From assembly GCA_038212095.1 (NCBI GenBank), contig JBBQUW010000008.1:43390-107389 (forward strand): a stretch of 64,000 bases of DNA. The letters are read 5' to 3'. Below the pieces are notes generated by a model, which did not search any database, had not been told where the DNA came from, and saw only the letters and a program-made list of their open reading frames with translations. Shown one piece after another: positions 58,952 through 64,000 of the stretch. The first letter of the stretch is position 1. Each line of letters begins with the position of its first letter. Source of the DNA: JAICYJ01 sp038212095. GTDB lineage: Bacteria > Actinomycetota > Thermoleophilia > Gaiellales > JAICJC01. A program made the translations under genes and the position numbers.

Positions 58952-59806
58952 CTAGCGCGATTGCTCCCCACCGATAGCTACGAACTCGAGCAGAGCAGCG
59001 TTGAACTCGGCGGCATGCGTGGCGTTGAAGCCGTGCGGCGCCCCCTCGACGAGCACCAGTCGGCTGTCCTTGATCGCCTCGTGGGTGCGTTTGCCGCTGA
59101 CCTCGAACGGGACGATCAGGTCGCTGTCTCCGTGCAGCACCAGCGTTGGCACGTTGATCGCATCGAGATCCTTGCGGAAGTCGGTGCGGGCAAACGCGCC
59201 GATGCAGTCGAGCGTGCCCTTGGGTGACGCGAACGCCGCGATGTCTCGCGCATAGAGCCGCTGGGGCTCGCTGACGAGGCCGCTTCGCTGGCCGGCCGTG
59301 AAGAAGTTCTTGGTGAACTCCTCCAGAAACGCGATCCTGTCGCCGCGTACCCCAAGCTCGAACTGCGTGATGGTCGCGTCGTCCAAGCCGCCGTCGGGGT
59401 TGTCGTCGCTCTTGTACAGGTACGGTGGAACGGCCGCGGCGAACACCACGCTGCGCACCCGTTCCGCGCCGAACGTGCTGATATAGCGCGCCACCTCGCC
59501 GCCTCCCATCGAGAAACCGACGAGCGTCGCATCTCGCACATCCAGGTGCGAGAGCAGCGCGTTGAGGTCGGCGGCGAACGTATCGTAGTCGTATCCGTCC
59601 CAGGGCTGGGACGACCAGCCAAAACCGCGACGGTCATACGAAATGGCGCGGTATCCAGCCGCCACCAGCGCCGGCACCTGGCCCTCCCACGACCGGCCGC
59701 TCAGCGGCCACCCATGAATCAAGACCACCGGCCTGCCGGAACCGTGGTCCTCGTAGTACAGCTCGACTGTTGAGCTGTCGGTGCTCACCGTAGCTAGCCT
59801 TGGCAT
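58952..59806 (-). CDS. Alpha/beta-hydrolase, chloroperoxidase/esterase type
   Basis: A 284-residue hydrolase. The oxyanion region VVLIHGWPLSGRSWE, the segment SYDRRGFGWSSQPWDGYDYD, and the nucleophile elbow VGFSMGGGE with Ser99 match cofactor-free haloperoxidases/arylesterases. The acid is in VLHGDSDLIVPFE and the histidine in EGAPHGFNATH. These enzymes hydrolyse esters and can form peracids that halogenate as a side reaction. Ribosome site aaagg precedes the ATG. It stands alone. Confidence 0.93.
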   Translation of the reverse strand: MPRLATVSTDSSTVELYYEDHGSGRPVVLIHGWPLSGRSWEGQVPALVAAGYRAISYDRRGFGWSSQPWDGYDYDTFAADLNALLSHLDVRDATLVGFSMGGGEVARYISTFGAERVRSVVFAAAVPPYLYKSDDNPDGGLDDATITQFELGVRGDRIAFLEEFTKNFFTAGQRSGLVSEPQRLYARDIAAFASPKGTLDCIGAFARTDFRKDLDAINVPTLVLHGDSDLIVPFEVSGKRTHEAIKDSRLVLVEGAPHGFNATHAAEFNAALLEFVAIGGEQSR

Positions 59807-59967
59807 CGAGAGCCTTTCGGTCGTGGGACCCGCGCTCTACCCTCCACTGCCGCGGATCAAACACCCCGTATACGGGAGCAGGCGCGCCGATGACTTTTCC
59901 GAGCGTGCCCGGTCTTCATCTTTAAGAATCCGTTGGACGATTGGGTGAATCGGCTAGGAGGAACATC

Positions 59968-60639
59968 ATGAGGCTTCTGCTCACGTCCGCTGGCATCAAG
60001 AACACGAGCATCCACGACGCGTTGGTCGACCTACTGGGCAAACCGATCGCCGAATCCAACGCCCTCTGTATCCCCACCGCAGGGTACGGGCACCCCCAGG
60101 GCAGTCCTGGTGGGGCATGGCGTTTCATCACCGGTCGGGCCTCGACACCCATGTGCGAGCTGGGGTGGAAGTCCTTGGGAGTGCTGGAGCTCACCGCGCT
60201 GCCCAGCATCGACCAAGAACGCTGGATCTCCTGGGTCAGAGAGACAGATGTCCTGCTGGTGAATGGCGGCGACGCCCTGTACCTGTGCCACTGGATGCGG
60301 CAGTCGGGGCTGGCCGATCTCCTGCCGACGCTGAGCGAGACGGTCTGGGTGGGGCTGAGCGCCGGGAGCATGGTGATGACCCCCCGTATCGGGGAGGACT
60401 TCGTCGGTTGGAAGCCACCCACCGGTGGCGACAGCACGTTGGGCATCGTCGACTTCTCGATCTTCCCGCACCTCGATCACGAGCTCCTGCCGGAGAACAC
60501 GATGGCCGACGCGGAACGATGGGCGGCCGGCATCCCAGGTCCGGCGTATGCAATCGACGACGAAACCGCCATCAAAGTGACCGACGATGCCGTCGAAGTC
60601 GTCTCCGAAGGGCACTGGAAGTTGTTTACCTCTACTTGA
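59968..60639 (+). CDS. Peptidase S51 (dipeptidase E-like)
   Basis: A 223-residue protein of the S51 family (alpha-aspartyl dipeptidase/cyanophycinase fold). MRLLLTSAGIKNTSI and LLVNGGDALYLCHWM are typical; the nucleophile is Ser131 in GLSAGSMVMTP; the histidine is in IFPHLDHE. PepE hydrolyses Asp-X dipeptides. The ATG at 59968 is chosen because taggaggaac lies just upstream; the frame is open to 59941. It stands alone. Confidence 0.9.
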   Translation: MRLLLTSAGIKNTSIHDALVDLLGKPIAESNALCIPTAGYGHPQGSPGGAWRFITGRASTPMCELGWKSLGVLELTALPSIDQERWISWVRETDVLLVNGGDALYLCHWMRQSGLADLLPTLSETVWVGLSAGSMVMTPRIGEDFVGWKPPTGGDSTLGIVDFSIFPHLDHELLPENTMADAERWAAGIPGPAYAIDDETAIKVTDDAVEVVSEGHWKLFTST

Positions 60640-60759
60640 AGCGCCCGTCTGTCCACGCGCAGGAAATCGAGCGCCCTCAAACGGGCTCGACAGTTGACTC
60701 CTTCCTTACCATGGGCTCCCGGGCGCCGGAGTTTTCGTAGCGATCCGTCTAAAACTGCG

Positions 60760-62019
60760 CTAGCAGGCGCCCTGGCAGCTTGTCTTTACGGTCAGGCTGG
60801 CGCTTGCGATCGCCGCGATCGTGGCCGGGCCGAGGTTGGCTCCATCCCACGCGGCGTTCGCCGTCGCGCCCTCGTAGGTCGAGCTGACGATCTGCAGCTG
60901 GTGCTGACCCTGCGTAAAGATGTGTAACGTGCCGCTGTTCTTGGAGAGCAGATGGTGGTTGTCTGTCCAGGTGCCTGAGAAGGTGCCGGTGTAGGTACGG
61001 GGTGAGCAGCCCGCGTTGTAGCTGCACGTCCATTCGATCATCCCGGTGGCGCTTGCCGAGCCGAACCGAAGCTGCGGATCGACCGTCGTGTGCACGTTCG
61101 CCGGTGGCGTGATCGCGATCTGCGTCGACACCCAGTTCAGGTTTCCTCCGGCATCCGCCATATAGGTTGTCTTCTCGATCACGAGATCGTACGACCCGTC
61201 GGCCAGTGACTCATCCGGCGACGTCTGCATCTGCGTGTCTGTGTACGTCGCGCCGGGCGTACCCACAAACGGGCTGGGCAGGTTCCCCCACTCCGCCGAC
61301 AATCCGTACTCGGTACCGCCACTTGAGCCGCTGACCGATCCCGGGACAGGCGTGCAGCAGTTGCGGTTGAACACCGTGCGGTCGGTACGCGAGCCGTTGA
61401 ACAGGTCGCCGCTGTGCGACACACCAAGGCTGTCTGAGCCAACCGTGCCGGTCGCGGTTGCCGAGGCGGACAGGCCGAGCCCACCCAGCAGGCTGTTTCC
61501 ACCGACGAACCCGGCGTGGAGGTGGCCGAACGACTTGGTCACCGCGCCCGAGCGCGTCCATGACACCGCGATCGCTGTGACGCCGGCGTCCTGGCAATTC
61601 CAACTCGCGTCGCAACGACTGAGATCGATGTTCCCTGACACCTGAGCGGAATCGAGCTTACGGCTGACGGTAAGAGAGACGTCCGGGATACTGGCCGACC
61701 CGCTCGTCACAGATACCGGGGTCTGGTTGCCGCTCGAATCGTAGGTGAACGCGTCCTGCTCGAAGTAGACCTGCACGTCGCTCGAGCCATTAGAGATGTC
61801 AGACGCCGCGTTCACCATCGTCTGGGTGTAGACCACACCAGGGATCGGCGAGCCGGACTGGGGCACGGTTGTCCACCACGCGTCCGCTCCTAGCCCGGTC
61901 TCCGTGAAAACGGACGGCGCCGCGGCATGCGCCGGCGAAACAACCGAGACGCTCATAGCGACAGCGGCGACCACCATGGCGCAACCGATACGTCGAACAC
62001 GCCCCCACATCTTCAGCAT
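60760..62019 (-). CDS. Secreted protein with duplicated domain, unknown
   Basis: A 419-residue precursor with a Sec signal peptide (cleavage near AHAAA). The mature protein appears to contain two copies of one beta-rich domain. Copy one includes TETGLGADAWWTTVPQ, IPGVVYTQTMVNAASD and SDVQVYFEQDAFTYDSSGNQ; copy two includes EYGLSAEWGNLPSPF, TPGATYTDTQMQ and YDLVIEKTTYMADAGGN. Each is followed by a strand-rich part with cysteines. No family recognised. Ribosome site ggagggg precedes the ATG. Confidence 0.78.
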   Translation of the reverse strand: MLKMWGRVRRIGCAMVVAAVAMSVSVVSPAHAAAPSVFTETGLGADAWWTTVPQSGSPIPGVVYTQTMVNAASDISNGSSDVQVYFEQDAFTYDSSGNQTPVSVTSGSASIPDVSLTVSRKLDSAQVSGNIDLSRCDASWNCQDAGVTAIAVSWTRSGAVTKSFGHLHAGFVGGNSLLGGLGLSASATATGTVGSDSLGVSHSGDLFNGSRTDRTVFNRNCCTPVPGSVSGSSGGTEYGLSAEWGNLPSPFVGTPGATYTDTQMQTSPDESLADGSYDLVIEKTTYMADAGGNLNWVSTQIAITPPANVHTTVDPQLRFGSASATGMIEWTCSYNAGCSPRTYTGTFSGTWTDNHHLLSKNSGTLHIFTQGQHQLQIVSSTYEGATANAAWDGANLGPATIAAIASASLTVKTSCQGAC

Positions 62020-62494
62020 GACCCCTCCGCAGGAGAACGCGACGGCGGCCGCTGTCGCTGCCCGCGAGTATCAGACCAGCGCAGAACGTTGTCAAGAACA
62101 GAACACGGTCGAGGAGTTCATACGGGCCTTCCGGCCAGGTCGCACGCGAGTTTACCGACGTACGTGAAGCGATCGGCTCCTCAGCCGTTGTCGCGAGATT
62201 CACCACCGACGCGCTGCGCGGCGCCCGGGCAACCGTCGGACCGGCCGGCGGCCACCTCCACGCCAAGCTCGACAACGTTCCAGTACCCGCTGGTTGAAGG
62301 CCCCGCCGCGTACGTGCCCAACACCGCCCTCGACGCCCAAGCCGGCAGCCAAACGCGGCAGGCTGTCCACCGGAGCGACCGAAGTCCAACCTGCTCGCCG
62401 CCGAAGTCCTGCTCGACTCCCCCTACCCGGCTACGCCGACTCGCTGATCGGCGACCCGCATCAGATCGCTCGGCCGGGCGGATTGACCGGCGAC
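62020..62494. other. Intergenic region without supported gene
   Basis: About 475 bases upstream of two divergent genes. A plus-strand frame ending at 62297 (REFTDVREAIGSSAVVARFT, then GGHLHAKLDNVPVPAG) reads somewhat like coding sequence but has no start or ribosome site, so it may be a gene remnant. Nothing else stands out. Confidence 0.4.
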
Positions 62495-63232
62495 ATGGAT
62501 GAGGCCTCAAACGATCCCCGGTTGTTGCCGATGTCTATGGCCATGGCTCCGGTATCCGAGCAGCGTTGGCTTGCGATCGCTGGCTTCGGCATGCTGGCTG
62601 GTCTGGCCATATACCGTGCTGCGCACGCCTTCAACTCGGAAGCCGCAAGCGGATTCGCAGCCGATCTCTCCAGAGGCTACGCTGTGCTGGTCGCCTCGGT
62701 GCTGGTCGCCGTCACGATCGCCGCGGCCCGCCGTTCGAAGCCAGCGCGGCCGGCAACAAGTGTTTTGGCCTATGCGGCCACCGCTGTCGCGGTCGGGTCG
62801 CTGTACTTCATAGACGCCCCAACCAGCGGTACGGCGGCCGGCGCCGTGATCGCTGGTCTTGCCCTCGCGTTCGCAGCCGGCGTCTGGATGTTGATGTCGG
62901 TGATCGCGCTCGGGCGCTGCTTCGGGTTACTGCCCGAAGCGCGCGGGCTCGTCATCCGCGGGCCGTACCGGTTAGTGCGCCACCCGATCTACCTAGGCGA
63001 GATTACCGCTGTCCTGGGCCTCTCGATCGCATCGCCCAGTTTCCGCAACTCGGTCGTGCTCGCCGTTTTCGTTGTCGCCCAGGCGATCCGCATGCGTTTG
63101 GAAGAGGCCGCACTGCTGCACCAGTTTCCCGCCTATCAGCAGTACGCAGACAGTCGACCCCGGCTGATTCCCCGACCGTGGCGGAGCGTCGCAAAATCCC
63201 TCGATCGAGTGTTGCAGAACGATGCGCCCTAG
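62495..63232 (+). CDS. Isoprenylcysteine-methyltransferase-like membrane protein
   Basis: A 245-residue protein with five or six membrane helices. The C-terminal third carries the family block LVIRGPYRLVRHPIYLGEI and, 55 residues later, RMRLEEAALLHQFPAYQQYA-type sequence followed by RPRLIPR, matching the SAM-binding region of isoprenylcysteine O-methyltransferase/phospholipid methyltransferases (PEMT/ICMT). In bacteria the substrate is usually unknown. Start ATG 62495; other in-frame ATGs at 62531 and 62543 would remove only the soluble leader. Confidence 0.85.
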   Translation: MDEASNDPRLLPMSMAMAPVSEQRWLAIAGFGMLAGLAIYRAAHAFNSEAASGFAADLSRGYAVLVASVLVAVTIAAARRSKPARPATSVLAYAATAVAVGSLYFIDAPTSGTAAGAVIAGLALAFAAGVWMLMSVIALGRCFGLLPEARGLVIRGPYRLVRHPIYLGEITAVLGLSIASPSFRNSVVLAVFVVAQAIRMRLEEAALLHQFPAYQQYADSRPRLIPRPWRSVAKSLDRVLQNDAP

Positions 63233-63282
63233 TGCTTCCTTAGTTGGCAAGGTTTTTGCTCCAGACCCTAAGGAGGTCACCC

Positions 63283-63375
63283 ATGCGTTTCGTCAAGCGC
63301 CCTGCGTTGCTGCAGCTCTTGATGGTGGTGTGTTTCGTGCTGGCCGCGGGTGCCGGCTCGAAGTTCGGCGGCTGA
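63283..63375 (+). CDS. 30-residue hydrophobic micro-protein
   Basis: ATG at 63283 is preceded by the perfect ribosome site aaggagg at 63270-63276. It encodes MRFVKRPALLQLLMVVCFVL then AAGAGSKFGG and stop. A basic start, one hydrophobic helix and a small-residue end describe a tiny membrane protein or a secreted leader-type peptide. No family known. It lies between the methyltransferase-like gene and the next membrane-protein gene, and a 9-bp hairpin follows. Confidence 0.6.
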   Translation: MRFVKRPALLQLLMVVCFVLAAGAGSKFGG

Positions 63376-63386
63376 CCAACCGCTCG

Positions 63387-63415
63387 TCGCGGCCCTCGCC
63401 TAGCGGGGGCCGCGA
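63387..63415 (+). terminator. Hairpin after micro-protein gene
   Basis: A 9-bp inverted repeat (tcgcggccc / gggccgcga) with an 11-base loop, 12 bases after the micro-protein stop. It could be a terminator or an attenuator for the next gene. Confidence 0.5.
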
Positions 63416-63454
63416 TTGGCATGGTCCAGATAACGTCGCAGCGGGGTGTGTGAC

Positions 63455-64000
63455 GTGAGCCGTAAGCTTGTTTGGTTTGTGCGGGGCATCACGGTGATGT
63501 TTCTTTCCGCCGCTGCGGCCGGGGCGATCTGGGGCAGGACAGGCGTCATTCCCTCCAACCCCGTTGAGCTGCTTCCCTTGATCGCGATTGCGATCGTCTC
63601 GGAGGCGATGATCGTTTCCGACGACGGCGACAACGACGGCGGGCACGTGCTGTCGTTCTCGGCCACGGCACACGTCGCCACCGCCATCCTGTTTGGCCCG
63701 CTGCCCGCGGCGGCGGTCGCGGTGATCGCGGTGATCGCGGTCGACGGGGTGCGCATGGTGCAGCCTCGCTGGATCGCCTTGAACGCCTCGATGTTCGGCT
63801 CGGCGATTCTCCTCAGCGGCTTCTTGTACCAGATCCTCGGCGGCATCACCGGCCGCGTGACGTCCAGTTCAGGCGTCGCCCTGGTCGCGCTGGTCGTTGC
63901 GCGCCCGCTAATCAACTCGATGATCTACGCGACCGGGACATTGGCTGCCATCGGTGGGCAGTGGCGCGCGCTACTTGCCTCGAACGTGCGGGACAATCTC
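63455..64000 (+). CDS. Polytopic membrane protein, N-terminal part
   Basis: Open to the end of the window; 182 residues are visible from a GTG start. It has about five hydrophobic helices: residues 8-26, 35-52, 70-100, 115-133 and 143-165, with an acidic, Asp-rich loop (SDDGDNDGGH) after the second. This resembles the membrane sensor half of signalling proteins (HD-GYP, GGDEF or kinase type) in this group of bacteria, but the effector domain lies beyond the window, so this is inference. No ribosome site is obvious. Confidence 0.6.
   Translation, partial: MSRKLVWFVRGITVMFLSAAAAGAIWGRTGVIPSNPVELLPLIAIAIVSEAMIVSDDGDNDGGHVLSFSATAHVATAILFGPLPAAAVAVIAVIAVDGVRMVQPRWIALNASMFGSAILLSGFLYQILGGITGRVTSSSGVALVALVVARPLINSMIYATGTLAAIGGQWRALLASNVRDNL

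Noticed and set aside
58777..58971. A 64-codon minus-strand frame downstream of the hydrolase gene
   Set aside because: It overlaps the hydrolase stop, has no ribosome site and no motif; probably a chance frame.
1..64000. CRISPR arrays, tRNA or rRNA genes, transposases, att sites
   Set aside because: I looked for regularly spaced repeats, cloverleaf-like sequences with GTTCRANNC loops, and transposase or integrase motifs, and found none. A covariance-model search would be needed to exclude a divergent small RNA.

Overview
The window is GC-rich DNA that looks like an actinomycete-type chromosome. GTG starts, four-base start/stop overlaps, BTAD and LuxR-type regulators, PilZ proteins, several class III cyclases and many secreted beta-propeller proteins together suggest Actinomycetota. 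My best guess is the Thermoleophilia/Solirubrobacterales branch; this is inferred from gene content, not measured. I see no rRNA, tRNA, CRISPR array, insertion sequence or prophage. Both ends of the window cut through a gene.

Layout. 1-5.6 kb: the tail of an L,D-transpeptidase, a lipoprotein, FTR1-like and other small membrane proteins, and a secreted PQQ-type propeller. 5.7-9.5 kb: a kinase-like protein, an S4 RNA-binding protein, and an operon of ferric-reductase-like flavocytochrome, secreted FMN-binding protein and ApbE flavin transferase. 9.5-22.7 kb: cupin, PHP phosphatase, methyltransferase, FAD oxidase, secreted phosphoesterase, a degenerate NarL-type kinase, a PilZ protein, a ZIP metal transporter with a DtxR/IdeR-like operator, a metallopeptidase, a lytic transglycosylase and two frameshifted genes. 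22.8-34.7 kb: a signalling island with three class III cyclase proteins, a BTAD regulator fused across the membrane to a periplasmic binding domain, and a GAF/PAS/SpoIIE phosphatase. 35-41.7 kb: PilZ, a small monooxygenase-like protein, two large secreted propellers and a glycosyltransferase. 41.8-43.7 kb: a LuxR-family regulator and a membrane-anchored protein that both lack their 5' ends and meet at one point. 43.7-49.7 kb: an ADH/SDR/M24 peptidase operon, DLH hydrolase, ArsR regulator, cupin, YeeE/YedE transporter and STAS protein. 49.7-57.2 kb: NlpC/P60 hydrolase, lysyltransferase-like membrane protein and three exported proteins. 57.5-64 kb: diguanylate cyclase, hydrolase, S51 peptidase, a secreted repeat protein, an isoprenylcysteine-methyltransferase-like protein, a 30-residue micro-protein and the start of a polytopic membrane protein.

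Most notable are two divergent genes (24.9-30.5 kb). Each joins a cytoplasmic signalling domain (DNA-binding BTAD in one, nucleotide cyclase in the other) through one membrane helix to propeller material and an ABC-type solute-binding domain. They look like a pair of ligand receptors built from transport parts. Two window-wide patterns also stand out. At least fourteen genes have a TANNNT-like -10 box 6-8 bases before the start codon, which suggests leaderless mRNAs. Four genes carry single-base frameshifts, which may be real or may be sequencing errors.
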